Source: Janthinobacterium silvisoli | Lineage (GTDB): Bacteria; Pseudomonadota; Gammaproteobacteria; Burkholderiales; Burkholderiaceae_D | DNA: 64,000 nucleotides | Direction: 5' to 3' | Assembly: GCF_014200725.1 (NCBI RefSeq) | Contig: NZ_JACHCL010000002.1 | Span: 744,001 to 808,000 of the forward strand | Made by a program: the position numbers and the translations under genes | Shown here: positions 42,901 to 51,051 of the stretch, one piece after another | Layout of the letters: every line of letters starts with the position of its first letter | Numbering within the stretch: position 1 is the first letter of the stretch | The notes under the pieces: model-generated | The model's input: the letters and a program-made list of their open reading frames with translations, nothing else | Databases searched by the model: none | Told to the model about the DNA's origin: nothing

Positions 42901-44343
42901 ATGGAATTACACATCACTATCGACGGCACGCGCGACCTGAGCGGCCAACTCTACCGCCAGCTCAGCGAAGCGATCCGCAGCGGGCGCCTGGCCGACGGTC
43001 AGCAATTGCCACCCACGCGCCTGCTGGCCAGCCAGCTGGGACTGTCACGCAAGACGGTCTCCGACGTGTATGAAAAGTTGGGCTACGAGCAACTTCTGGT
43101 AGGAAAAGTGGGCGTGGGCAGCTTCGTGCAAACGCCGCACGCTTCACCGCAGCGCCGCAATGCCAGCACGCAACTGGCCAGCGCCGGGCGGATTGCGCGC
43201 TGGGAAGCGGCACCGGTACCGCTGCGCCACTCGGCGCAGGAAGCGCCAGCCCGCTATGCCTTTATCGGTGGACGGGCCACACCCTCGCACTTCCCGCAGG
43301 ATGAGTGGCGTGCCTGCGTGCAATACGCCGTGCGCCAGGATGTGCAGGCACGGGGCCGCTATGGCCCCGTAGAAGGCTTGCCGGCATTGCGCACGGCGAT
43401 TGCCGGCCATGCCGCCTTCAGCCGGGGCATTCATTGCAGACCGGAACAAGTATTGGTGTGCAGCGGCGCGCAGCAGGCATTGAGCCTGCTGGCGCAAACC
43501 CTGCTCGAGCCCGGCGATACGGTCGTCGTGGAAGAGCCGGGCTACCCCGTGGCGCGCCAGGTGTTCGTTGCCCAGGGGGCACGCGTGGTAGGGGTGGATG
43601 TGGACGAAGATGGACTCAACGTCGAGCAGATACCGGACGGTACGCGGCTGATTTATGTGACGCCAGCGCATCAATTTCCACTCGGTATGCCGATGAGCAT
43701 GGCGCGCAGGCATGCTCTGCTGGAACGCGCGCGGCACCTGGGCGCCATCATTATCGAAGACGATTACGACAGCGCCTTCCGCTATGAAGGCCGGCCCACG
43801 GATTCGCTGCAAAGCATGGACCGCTATGGGCTGGTGGCCCACGTGGGCAGCTTTTCCAAGATCATGCTGCCGGAATTGCGCCTGGGCTATGTGGTACTGC
43901 CCCTGGCCATCGTGCAAGCCGTACAGACGGCGAAATACCTCAATGATTGCCACACGGCCAGCCTGGGGCAGCATGCGCTGGCCAAGTTTATCCAGGATGG
44001 CCACTTGCTGCGCCATATACGCCGCTGCCACGATATCTATGCGGGGCGCCGCGAACGGCTGCAGTACTGGTTTGACGGCGCCCTGTCACCATGGTTCCGC
44101 CTGGTGCCGGCCAGCGCCGGCTTTCACGTGGCCGCGCTGGCGCAGGCGCCGCTCGATATCGTGGAACTGCTGCGCCGCGCGCGCCTGGCCGACATCAGCC
44201 TGTATGCGCTGTCCGGCTTTTATCATGGGCCGGCCCGCCACGAAGGCCTGTTCCTCGGTTACGGCGCCATCGACAAGCTCGACATCGATACGGCGCTGGC
44301 CATCGTGCACACTATCTTGCAGGAGATGGCGCCAGTAGTCTGA
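42901..44343 (+). CDS. MocR/PdxR-type GntR regulator with aminotransferase domain
   Basis: 480 residues. Residues ~1-75 are a GntR winged helix (LYRQLSEAIRSGRLADGQQL, PTRLLASQLGLSRKTVSDVY). A linker leads to a fold-type I aminotransferase domain with GPVEGLPALRTAIAGH, IIEDDYDSAFRYEG and the PLP lysine, probably Lys320 in VGSFSKIMLPELRLGY. MocR proteins sense PLP or amino-compound ligands and control vitamin B6, GABA or taurine genes. The target here is uncertain: the divergent AhpD-like gene is the nearest candidate. No pdxST lies in the window. Confidence 0.9.
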   Translation: MELHITIDGTRDLSGQLYRQLSEAIRSGRLADGQQLPPTRLLASQLGLSRKTVSDVYEKLGYEQLLVGKVGVGSFVQTPHASPQRRNASTQLASAGRIARWEAAPVPLRHSAQEAPARYAFIGGRATPSHFPQDEWRACVQYAVRQDVQARGRYGPVEGLPALRTAIAGHAAFSRGIHCRPEQVLVCSGAQQALSLLAQTLLEPGDTVVVEEPGYPVARQVFVAQGARVVGVDVDEDGLNVEQIPDGTRLIYVTPAHQFPLGMPMSMARRHALLERARHLGAIIIEDDYDSAFRYEGRPTDSLQSMDRYGLVAHVGSFSKIMLPELRLGYVVLPLAIVQAVQTAKYLNDCHTASLGQHALAKFIQDGHLLRHIRRCHDIYAGRRERLQYWFDGALSPWFRLVPASAGFHVAALAQAPLDIVELLRRARLADISLYALSGFYHGPARHEGLFLGYGAIDKLDIDTALAIVHTILQEMAPVV

Positions 44344-44344
44344 G

Positions 44345-44788
44345 TTAGCGCCCTCTTGCCCAGGCAATAATGCTATTGGCGTCCATGGCGCCCGGCTGGC
44401 GCGCCACTTCCCGGCCGCCACGGAACAGGGCCAAAGTGGGAATGCTGCGGATATTGAAACGGCTACCCAGGTCTTGCGAAGCTTCCGTATTGACCTTGAC
44501 GACACGGAAATCTGGCTCCAGCGACTTGGCCGCCTGTGCATACCAGGGCGCCATCGTGCGGCAAGGACCGCACCAGGGCGCCCAGAAATCGACCAGTACG
44601 GGAATGTCCGTGCGCTCTATATGCTTGAGGAAACGGGCACTGGCCAGGTCGACTGGCTGGCCCGTAAACAAATCTTTCTGGCACTTGCCGCACGTGGGCT
44701 GCTCGCGCAGGCGCGCTGGCGGCAAGCGGTTGACAGCGTCGCAATGAGGGCAAACGATGTGCAGGGCGTCGGACGTGGTAGAGGTCAT
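44345..44788 (-). CDS. trxC: Thioredoxin 2
   Basis: 147 residues. The N-terminal zinc motif has CPHC and CGKC, as in E. coli TrxC. The thioredoxin domain follows, with the redox site WAPWCGPCR and the cis-proline loop IRSIPTLALF. It is a cytosolic disulfide reductase, often induced by oxidative stress. Here it stands alone, convergent with the MocR gene, with one base between the stops. Confidence 0.95.
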   Translation of the reverse strand: MTSTTSDALHIVCPHCDAVNRLPPARLREQPTCGKCQKDLFTGQPVDLASARFLKHIERTDIPVLVDFWAPWCGPCRTMAPWYAQAAKSLEPDFRVVKVNTEASQDLGSRFNIRSIPTLALFRGGREVARQPGAMDANSIIAWARGR

Positions 44789-44919
44789 GGCTATCCTTTC
44801 AACTTTTAACTTGCAACAAGCAGGTATTTTAAGGCGTAGCGCGCCGTTCCGAAAACACTGTTACTGCCGCGTTTGCTGTACCCTCTGTTGTAGAAAAAAA
44901 GTTTCCACGCAGGAGAACC

Positions 44920-46329
44920 ATGGACATGCCACACAATACGCTGGAGAGCACCTTGGCGCAGCAAAAGGCTGCCTATCTGGCCCAACCCGCCCCCACGCTA
45001 GCTGAACGCCGGCGCGACCTGCTGACGCTGCAGCGCTTTATCCGCGACCACAAGGCAGCCCTGTGCGAAGCGATCAGCGCCGACTATGGCAACCGGTCCA
45101 GCCACGAAACTTTGCTGACGGAAATTTTTCCCGCCATCGATGGCATCGACCATGTCTTGAAGCACTTGCGTTCCTGGATGAAGCCGCAGCGGCGGGCTGT
45201 GGACTGGCGCAACTTTTTTGGCGCGCGCAACCGTGTGATCCCGCAAGCGCTGGGCGTGGTGGGCGTGATCGTGCCGTGGAATTTTCCACTGAACCTGAGT
45301 TTGATACCGCTCACCTACATCTTTGCGGCTGGCAACCGCGCCATGGTCAAGATGAGCGAGAATTCGCGCCACCTGGCCAGGCTGCTGATAGCCAAAATAC
45401 CCGATTATTTTCCACCGGATAAATTGCAATTTTTCGATGAAACGGGCGGCGTAGGCATCGCTTTTTCGCAACTGCCCTTCGACCATTTGCTGTTTACAGG
45501 ATCGGGCCAGACGGGCCGCGCCGTGATGGCGGCAGCGGCGCGCAATCTGTGCCCCGTCACCCTGGAGCTGGGCGGCAAGGCGCCAGCCATCGTCTGTGAC
45601 GACTTTCCGCTGCGCACGGCCGCCGAGCGCATCCTGTTCGTGAAATACCTGAATGCGGGCCAGATCTGCACCACCGTCGATCATGCCTGGCTGCCGGCAG
45701 CCAGCATCGATGAATTCGTGGCGCATGCGCGCGCCATCGTGCCGGCGCGCTATCCACAGCTCGATACGCCAGACTACACGTCGATTATCGACCAGCCTTC
45801 ATTCGAACGGCTGTTGCAGGCGCTCGACGATGCGCGGGAACGGGGGGCACACGTCATTTCATTGCTGCCGGGGCCGGCCTTTGACCGGGCCAGCCGCAAG
45901 ATCGCACCGCATATCGTGATCGACGCACCCGAAGACAGTGTGCTGCTGACACGTGAAATCTTTGGTCCTATCTTGCCGCTACGCAGCTATGCAAGCCTGG
46001 AAACGGTGATCGACAGCATCAATGCGGGGCCGCGTCCGCTGGCCATCTATCCGTTCAGCCATGATCAAGCCACGGTGCAGACGCTGATCACCCGCGTGAT
46101 GTCGGGCGGCGTGTCCGTCAACGACGCCCTGTTCCATGTGGGCCAGCACGACTTGCCATTCGGCGGCGTGGGCGATTCCGGCATGGGCCACTATCACGGC
46201 CACGAAGGATTCCTCACATTTTCCAAGCTGCGTCCCGTGTTTTACCAGGCCCGTTACAGCGCGCTGAAATTGCTGTGGCCGCCGTATGGCAAACTGGCCA
46301 GCCGCGTGCTGGCCTTTCTGACCCGCTGA
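44920..46329 (+). CDS. Coniferyl-aldehyde-dehydrogenase-like NAD(P) aldehyde dehydrogenase
   Basis: 469 residues from ATG 44920 behind AGGAGAACC. The aldehyde dehydrogenase signature is present: VIVPWNFPLNLSLIPL, the Glu in VTLELGGKAPAIV and the catalytic Cys in YLNAGQICTTVDH. The AERRRDLLTLQRFIRDHK N-terminus and a C-terminal hydrophobic tail (SRVLAFLTR) match the short class 3-like aldehyde dehydrogenases annotated as coniferyl aldehyde dehydrogenase. It oxidises aromatic or fatty aldehydes to acids; the true substrate is unknown. Convergent with the LysE-type exporter. Confidence 0.9.
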   Translation: MDMPHNTLESTLAQQKAAYLAQPAPTLAERRRDLLTLQRFIRDHKAALCEAISADYGNRSSHETLLTEIFPAIDGIDHVLKHLRSWMKPQRRAVDWRNFFGARNRVIPQALGVVGVIVPWNFPLNLSLIPLTYIFAAGNRAMVKMSENSRHLARLLIAKIPDYFPPDKLQFFDETGGVGIAFSQLPFDHLLFTGSGQTGRAVMAAAARNLCPVTLELGGKAPAIVCDDFPLRTAAERILFVKYLNAGQICTTVDHAWLPAASIDEFVAHARAIVPARYPQLDTPDYTSIIDQPSFERLLQALDDARERGAHVISLLPGPAFDRASRKIAPHIVIDAPEDSVLLTREIFGPILPLRSYASLETVIDSINAGPRPLAIYPFSHDQATVQTLITRVMSGGVSVNDALFHVGQHDLPFGGVGDSGMGHYHGHEGFLTFSKLRPVFYQARYSALKLLWPPYGKLASRVLAFLTR

Positions 46330-46935
46330 TTAAAAGAACAGCGAAGCGGCAATCGCCCACATCACGAGCGCAATGATGCCGTCCAGCACGCGCCAGGCCA
46401 TGGGCTTGGCGAACACGGGCGCCAGGTAGCGGGCGCCAAAACCCAGCAGGAAGAACCACAGGGCCGAAGCCATGATGGCGCCGCCGGCAAAGTAAAAGCG
46501 GCCTATGCCTTCATGCTGGCCACCGATGGAGCCCAGCAGGATTACCGTATCGAGGAAGGCGTGCGGGTTCAGCAGGCTGAACGCCAGCGCCGCGCCGATC
46601 ACGGCCCAGTAACCTTCAGGCGCCTTGGCGGTCGAAGCCGTCAAGGCAGATGGACGCCAAGCCGATTTGGCGGCGCGCAAGCCATAGGCGATCAAGAAGG
46701 TCGCGCCACCAGCCTTGGCCCACAACAAGAAGTTGGGATTGTCGGCAATCACGCTACCCATGCCGGCCACGCCAGCGGTAATCAGCATGGCGTCGCACAG
46801 CAGGCACACCAGGATGCAAGTGAGCACGTAATGGCGCTTCAAGCCCTGTTTCAGCAAGAAAGCGTTTTGTGTGCCGATGGCAACGATCAAGCTCGCGCCC
46901 AAACCCATGCCTTTCAAGAAGATAGTGCTGTCCAT
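46330..46935 (-). CDS. argO: LysE/ArgO-family basic amino acid exporter
   Basis: 201 residues with about six membrane helices. GLGASLIVAIGTQNAFLLKQGL is the LysE-family N-terminal signature, followed by TFLIAYGLRAAKSAW and SLLNPHAFLDTVILLG. It exports arginine or lysine across the inner membrane. The LysR-type gene transcribed divergently at 47151 is ArgP-like, the known partner of ArgO, which supports the assignment. The symbol is by family and context. Confidence 0.85.
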   Translation of the reverse strand: MDSTIFLKGMGLGASLIVAIGTQNAFLLKQGLKRHYVLTCILVCLLCDAMLITAGVAGMGSVIADNPNFLLWAKAGGATFLIAYGLRAAKSAWRPSALTASTAKAPEGYWAVIGAALAFSLLNPHAFLDTVILLGSIGGQHEGIGRFYFAGGAIMASALWFFLLGFGARYLAPVFAKPMAWRVLDGIIALVMWAIAASLFF

Positions 46936-47113
46936 ATCGATTCCTTTTGAGTGCTTCCCAGATTGCGCACGGCCGCCCGCTCTCGGCCGGCAAACGCTCG
47001 GCAGAGCAATAAGAATGGTGTGTGGACGGTACGGCGGAGCCTGGTGTCCAGGCTGCGCGGCAATGTGGAATGTTTATCCTATGACGCTAGTGTAAAGAAA
47101 ATGTAAATATAAG

Positions 47114-47119
47114 TATAAT
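47114..47119 (+). promoter_or_regulatory. Likely -10 element of the argP-like gene
   Basis: A perfect TATAAT, 32 bp before the start codon, inside an AT-rich stretch. The hexamer 17 bp upstream (TGTAAA) is a weak -35. The rest of the 215-bp divergent region probably carries ArgP sites and the exporter promoter. Confidence 0.45.
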
Positions 47120-47150
47120 GAATGATTCTAACCATACATAAGAGAAACTT

Positions 47151-48095
47151 ATGCGCGTCGTGGACTACCGGGGCCTGGCTGCACTCGATGCCGTGATCGG
47201 CTTGGGCAGCTTTGAAAAGGCGGCGCAGGCTTTGATGATCAGCCAGCCGGCCGTGTCGCAACGCATACGCACCCTGGAAAACCTGGAAGGCACTTTACTG
47301 ATCATCCGCAGCCAGCCGCCCACCCCGACCGAGGCTGGCCAGCGCCTGATCGCCCATTACCGGCAAGTCAAGCTGCTCGAAGCGGCGCTCGACGCCCAGC
47401 CTGGCCCCACCACGCAATTGCCGGAACTGGCCATCGCCGTCAACGCCGACAGCGCCGCTACCTGGATCCCGGAAGCGCTGGGGCCACTGCTGACGCCGCC
47501 GTCCTGCCTGCTCGACATCCGCCTCGACGACCAGGACCATACCCTGAGCCAGCTGCGCGAAGGACGCGTATTTGCCTGCGTCACCAGCGCTTCCGACCTG
47601 GTGGCGGGCACGACGGCAACACCGCTGGGCGCCATGCGCTACCTGTGCGTGGCCTCGCCCGCGTTTGCCGCGCAATGGTTTCCCGATGGATTTACGGTAG
47701 AAGCCGTCAGCCAGGCGCCAGCCATCACTTTTGGCAGCAAGGATGCGCTGCACGAACGCTACCTGGAGCACCGCCTGGGCTACACAGGCCGCTACCCTCA
47801 CCATGTACTCGGTTCCGCGCGCGACTTCGTGCGCTTTATCGAAGCGGGCTACGCCTATGGCATGGTGCCGCTGCTGCAGGCGGAAAATGCACTGGCCAGC
47901 GGGCGCTTGATGGACGTGGCGGCGGGCCAGGCACTCGACGTGCCCCTGACCTGGCACGCCTGGGACATCCAGACGCCGCTCACGCGCACCTTGTCGGACG
48001 CGGTGATCGCCACAGCACGCAAGTGGCTGCTGCAAAATGGCTCGACCCTGACAGGACTGGCCGGAGTCACGGAGACCGAGGCAGGCCAAGCCTGA
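47151..48095 (+). CDS. argP: LysR-family regulator, ArgP-like
   Basis: 314 residues. Residues ~1-60 are a LysR helix-turn-helix (RGLAALDAVIGLGSFEKAAQ, LMISQPAVSQRIRTLENLEG), with LLIIRSQPPTPTEAGQRL after it. This is the ArgP/IciA form. The C-terminal effector domain shows LAIAVNADSAATWIPEALGP and RYLCVASPAFAAQWFP. ArgP activates the arginine exporter gene in response to arginine and lysine. The divergent LysE-family gene is the expected target. Confidence 0.88.
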   Translation: MRVVDYRGLAALDAVIGLGSFEKAAQALMISQPAVSQRIRTLENLEGTLLIIRSQPPTPTEAGQRLIAHYRQVKLLEAALDAQPGPTTQLPELAIAVNADSAATWIPEALGPLLTPPSCLLDIRLDDQDHTLSQLREGRVFACVTSASDLVAGTTATPLGAMRYLCVASPAFAAQWFPDGFTVEAVSQAPAITFGSKDALHERYLEHRLGYTGRYPHHVLGSARDFVRFIEAGYAYGMVPLLQAENALASGRLMDVAAGQALDVPLTWHAWDIQTPLTRTLSDAVIATARKWLLQNGSTLTGLAGVTETEAGQA

Positions 48096-48180
48096 AGTCA
48101 TTGCCAGTGCGTCGATAGTGCGCGCGCAAAATACGCCAATTGTCTTACACTAGTGCAACCATCCTACGCCGGAGAACACC

Positions 48181-49167
48181 ATGACGATCGCGCGCACCGC
48201 CCTGTTCTCCCTGCTGGCCATGATCCCGCTGGCCGCTGGCCTGGTCGCCTGTTCGCCGCTGACGGCGATTAACGCCATGTCATCCGGCAGTGCCTCGTGC
48301 GTGACGCCCGATATCGCTTACGGACCGCTGCCACGGCAAAAACTCGATGTCTACGCGCCAAAAAACCATGCCGGCCCGGTACCCGTGGTGGTCTTTTTTT
48401 ATGGCGGCAACTGGGTTTCGGGCGAGCGCAAGGATTATGCCTTCGTCGGCCATGCGCTGGCATCGCGTGGTTATCTTGCAGTGATCGCCGACTATCGCTT
48501 ATACCCCGATGTGCATTATCCGGAGATATTGCAGGATGCGGCCCGCGCCGTGGCCTGGGCGTCCGTGGAGGCGGGCCGCTACGGCGGCGACACGACACAT
48601 TTGTTCGTGATGGGGCATAGTGCGGGCGCCTACAACGCCGCCATGGTGGCGCTCGATCCCAGCTTGCTGGCGCGCCACGGCATGCGCCCTCAAGACTTGA
48701 GCGGCTGGATAGGCCTGGCTGGCCCCTACGATTTCTTGCCGATCGAAAATCCCACTACCCGCCCGGTGTTCTTTTTCCCGGAGACGCCCGCTTCTTCGCA
48801 ACCGATCAATCATGTGACAGCCGACGCGCCACCAGCACTGCTGATCGCGCCCCAGCCCGGCAAGGACAAGCTGGTCGATCCGCAGCGCAATACCGGTGGC
48901 CTGGCGACCGCCCTGCGCGCCCAGCAACGCCCCGTCACGGAAATCTACCTGGACGGCGTCAGCCATACGACCCTGGTTGCCTCGCTGGCCAGCCCCCTGC
49001 GCATGCTGGCGCCCACCCTGGACAGGGTCAGCGCCTTTATCGATCAGCTCAGCCGTCTGCCTGCTGCAAAAGAGCCGCAAGATACAGTAGATGCACAACA
49101 GCAGCGGCAAAATCCAGGACAAGCTGCAGCAAACCCTGCCTTTAACGTAAAAACGCCCATCCGGTAA
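48181..49167 (+). CDS. Alpha/beta-hydrolase lipoprotein (carboxylesterase-like)
   Basis: 328 residues. The N-terminus MTIARTALFSLLAMIPLA leads to a lipobox-like LVAC, so the protein is probably membrane-anchored. The hydrolase core has VVVFFYGGNWVSGERKDY (oxyanion loop, with Tyr replacing the common His of HGG), the nucleophile elbow MGHSAGAYNAA, and a late VSHTTLV His. It belongs to the esterase/BD-FAE group. The C-terminal ~30 residues are Gln/Ala-rich and likely disordered. Its 3' end overlaps the minus-strand terminator of the phasin gene. Confidence 0.86.
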   Translation: MTIARTALFSLLAMIPLAAGLVACSPLTAINAMSSGSASCVTPDIAYGPLPRQKLDVYAPKNHAGPVPVVVFFYGGNWVSGERKDYAFVGHALASRGYLAVIADYRLYPDVHYPEILQDAARAVAWASVEAGRYGGDTTHLFVMGHSAGAYNAAMVALDPSLLARHGMRPQDLSGWIGLAGPYDFLPIENPTTRPVFFFPETPASSQPINHVTADAPPALLIAPQPGKDKLVDPQRNTGGLATALRAQQRPVTEIYLDGVSHTTLVASLASPLRMLAPTLDRVSAFIDQLSRLPAAKEPQDTVDAQQQRQNPGQAAANPAFNVKTPIR

Positions 49168-49178
49168 GGGACGGGCGT
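49149..49178 (-). terminator. Intrinsic terminator of the phasin transcript
   Basis: Read on the minus strand, ACGCCC and GGGCGT (arms at 49178-49173 and 49158-49153) are followed at once by TTTTTACG. It lies about 120 bases past the phasin stop and inside the esterase coding end. This defines a ~145-base 3' UTR for the phasin mRNA. Confidence 0.65.
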
Positions 49179-49205
49179 CGTGCTGCACATCGCAATCAAG
49201 CAACG

Positions 49206-49276
49206 CTTACGAACCTGGCGAACTCAGCCAGCTTGGGTCTCGGTCCCCAAGGTAGCCAGGAAAAACGGATCGTAAG
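49206..49276 (-). ncRNA. Structured element in the phasin 3' UTR (candidate 3'-UTR RNA)
   Basis: Three nested perfect stems lie in 71 bases: CTTACGA/TCGTAAG (outer, 49206-49212 with 49270-49276), CCTGGC/GCCAGG, and CTTGGG/CCCAAG. They are separated by short internal loops. It sits between the phasin stop (49295) and its terminator. No known RNA family is recognised; function could be mRNA stability or a processed small RNA. Confidence 0.45.
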
Positions 49277-49294
49277 AACCTTGCTCCTTGCTAC

Positions 49295-49936
49295 TTACTC
49301 TTTGCGGCCGGTGCTGCCGCTGGTTTTGCCTTGCGCTGCACTGCCAGCGGTATGCGCGGCGCCAGATTCAGCGCTGCCCGACTGCTGGCTACCCTGGTGG
49401 GTCGCGCTTTGCAGGCTTTCGCCGGCGCGGCTTTGCGTTTGGCCCTGCGCACCGCGCTGGTCACGGCTGCTGCCGTTTTGGAAAGCCTGGAACGGTTCAG
49501 AGATACGCTGAATCGCGTCTTGCTGCTTGCGCACGTTTTTCTCTGTTTCTTCGGAAGCCGTACGCGCCACTTCTTCGGCCAGTACTTTGGCCGTGCGGCT
49601 CGTTTCAGAAATATGTTTCTCTGCCACGCTGGCCAGGTCAACTTGCGCATCTGCCGCCAGGCGCGATGCCTGTTGCTGATAAATACGCAATTGCTCGGCC
49701 ACCGGCTGGCCGGAAGCAGCTGCCACCTGGAAAAGATCTTCCGTGCGGTCAACCGTGAGCAGGTTTTGGCTGGCTATTGTGGATTCTTCCAGCAAGCCTT
49801 GCGCAAATTGCAGGTTCAGGTCGCTGAATTGCTGCACCGAACGGAACAGCGATTTCGAGATGCCGTTGAAAAACGACAGTTGCGCTTCCAGATGGCTTTT
49901 GGCAGCAGGGCTGACACTACGTGAATATGGATACAT
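49295..49936 (-). CDS. Phasin-family protein
   Basis: 213 residues. Residues ~10-130 are an amphipathic helical phasin domain (FFNGISKSLFRSVQQFSDLN, LNLQFAQGLLEESTIASQNL, VAEQLRIYQQQASRL), followed by a Glu/Lys-rich helix and a ~60-residue Gly/Ser/Gln-rich disordered tail. Phasins coat polyhydroxyalkanoate granules and control their size. No PHA synthase gene is in the window, so the granule genes must lie elsewhere. Transcribed alone, with a long structured 3' UTR. Confidence 0.9.
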   Translation of the reverse strand: MYPYSRSVSPAAKSHLEAQLSFFNGISKSLFRSVQQFSDLNLQFAQGLLEESTIASQNLLTVDRTEDLFQVAAASGQPVAEQLRIYQQQASRLAADAQVDLASVAEKHISETSRTAKVLAEEVARTASEETEKNVRKQQDAIQRISEPFQAFQNGSSRDQRGAQGQTQSRAGESLQSATHQGSQQSGSAESGAAHTAGSAAQGKTSGSTGRKE

Positions 49937-50233
49937 AGAATTTCCTCATGAAAGTGCGGTGGAATGAAAAACCTGTGCGGCCAGGCACTGCAGCGATGTG
50001 AAGCTAAACATTCATCAAACAGGCTTGGCCGCGCTACGCGAAGAACATATCCGTTTTGGTGGAGAGATGCTTTGCAACGCGAATTCCAAGGCTACGTGAG
50101 CACCGATCAGGAGGGATGATATGGATCAAAGGTGTGAGAAGTGGGGGGCAAAATAAGAGCACAGCCCTGCCGTTAAGCAATTTGCTGCAGGCTATCGCCA
50201 CCAGGAAAGTCGAGCTACTTACTCAGGAATATA
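49937..50233. other. 297-bp intergenic region upstream of the phasin gene
   Basis: It lies between the phasin start and the DUF2628 stop, both on the minus strand, so it should hold the phasin promoter and the DUF2628 3' end. I find no convincing gene; a 103-codon plus-strand frame (50056-50367) overlaps DUF2628 and lacks family resemblance. No clear palindrome or promoter pair stands out. Confidence 0.5.
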
Positions 50234-50548
50234 TCAGGCAACGCGTGCGTAACCACGGCGCCGCAGCGACGCCGCCAGCCAGCGGTTGCCATACCAGCCG
50301 CGCGCCAGGAAATAGCCCAGTTCGGCGACCAGCACCAGCAGCATCAAGGGGAAGATACGCAGGTTGACAGCCAGCTGGCTGCCAAACCACAGGCAAGCCT
50401 CGACACCCAGCATGGGTAGCAAAAACCACCAGCGGCGTTTGGCGACCGCCCACAGGGGACCAAGAAAGAAGGCGGGCCAGGAAAAGCCTTCATGCACATA
50501 GGCATAATGCCCGGCAGAGTCCATCAGCAATGCGGTGTTGCGCTTCAT
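50234..50548 (-). CDS. DUF2628 small membrane protein
   Basis: 104 residues from ATG 50548. YVHEGFSWPAFFLGPLWAVAKRRWWF is the DUF2628 signature, with GFSWPAFFLGPLWA around residue 23. Two or three membrane helices follow (LPMLGVEACLWFGSQLAV, PLMLLVLVAELGYFLA). The C-terminus is basic. The function is unknown. It starts 20 bp after the VOC gene and probably shares its transcript. Confidence 0.85.
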   Translation of the reverse strand: MKRNTALLMDSAGHYAYVHEGFSWPAFFLGPLWAVAKRRWWFLLPMLGVEACLWFGSQLAVNLRIFPLMLLVLVAELGYFLARGWYGNRWLAASLRRRGYARVA

Positions 50549-50568
50549 CGTCTCAGTGGCTTCAGGTT

Positions 50569-50940
50569 TCAGGCTTCCGGGGCGTGGCAAACGGCTTCGA
50601 TATTGTGGCCATCGGGGCCGATGACGAAAGCGCCGTAGTAATCAGGGTGATAGATGGCGCGGATGCCGGGTGGACCATTATCCTTGCCGCCGGCGGCCAA
50701 TGCAGCCGCATAAAAGTCGCGTACCTGGGCCCGGTTGGCAGCCTTGAACGCCAGATGCATGGGCGTATGCGGCTGGGCGCCAGCGCCGAACCAGAAGTCG
50801 GGCTTGCCATCCTTGCCGTAGCCCACCCAGCCATGCACTTCCGTCACCAGGCTAACACCCAAGGGGGCCAGGGCGGCCGAAAAAAATGCCTTGCTCGCCT
50901 GCGTATCGCTGACGTTCACACCGATATGATCGAAAATCAT
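50569..50940 (-). CDS. VOC-family (glyoxalase/dioxygenase superfamily) protein
   Basis: 123 residues in two beta-alpha-beta-beta-beta halves. MIFDHIGVNVSDTQASKAFF gives the first metal-ligand His (His5). HTPMHLAFKAANRAQVRDFY starts the second half, and FVIGPDGHNIEAVCH ends it with the conserved Glu. The pattern matches small VOC proteins such as lactoylglutathione-lyase-like enzymes, whose substrate is unknown. Cotranscribed with DUF2628. Confidence 0.88.
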   Translation of the reverse strand: MIFDHIGVNVSDTQASKAFFSAALAPLGVSLVTEVHGWVGYGKDGKPDFWFGAGAQPHTPMHLAFKAANRAQVRDFYAAALAAGGKDNGPPGIRAIYHPDYYGAFVIGPDGHNIEAVCHAPEA

Positions 50941-51051
50941 GAGGAATATTTTGCAGTGGCCCAGGAAGAACTGCAGTATGCCGCAAGCTTATAGAACAGA
51001 CAAGCAAATGCGGCAGGCCTGATACAAAACAGACCTGCCACGCATTGCTGT

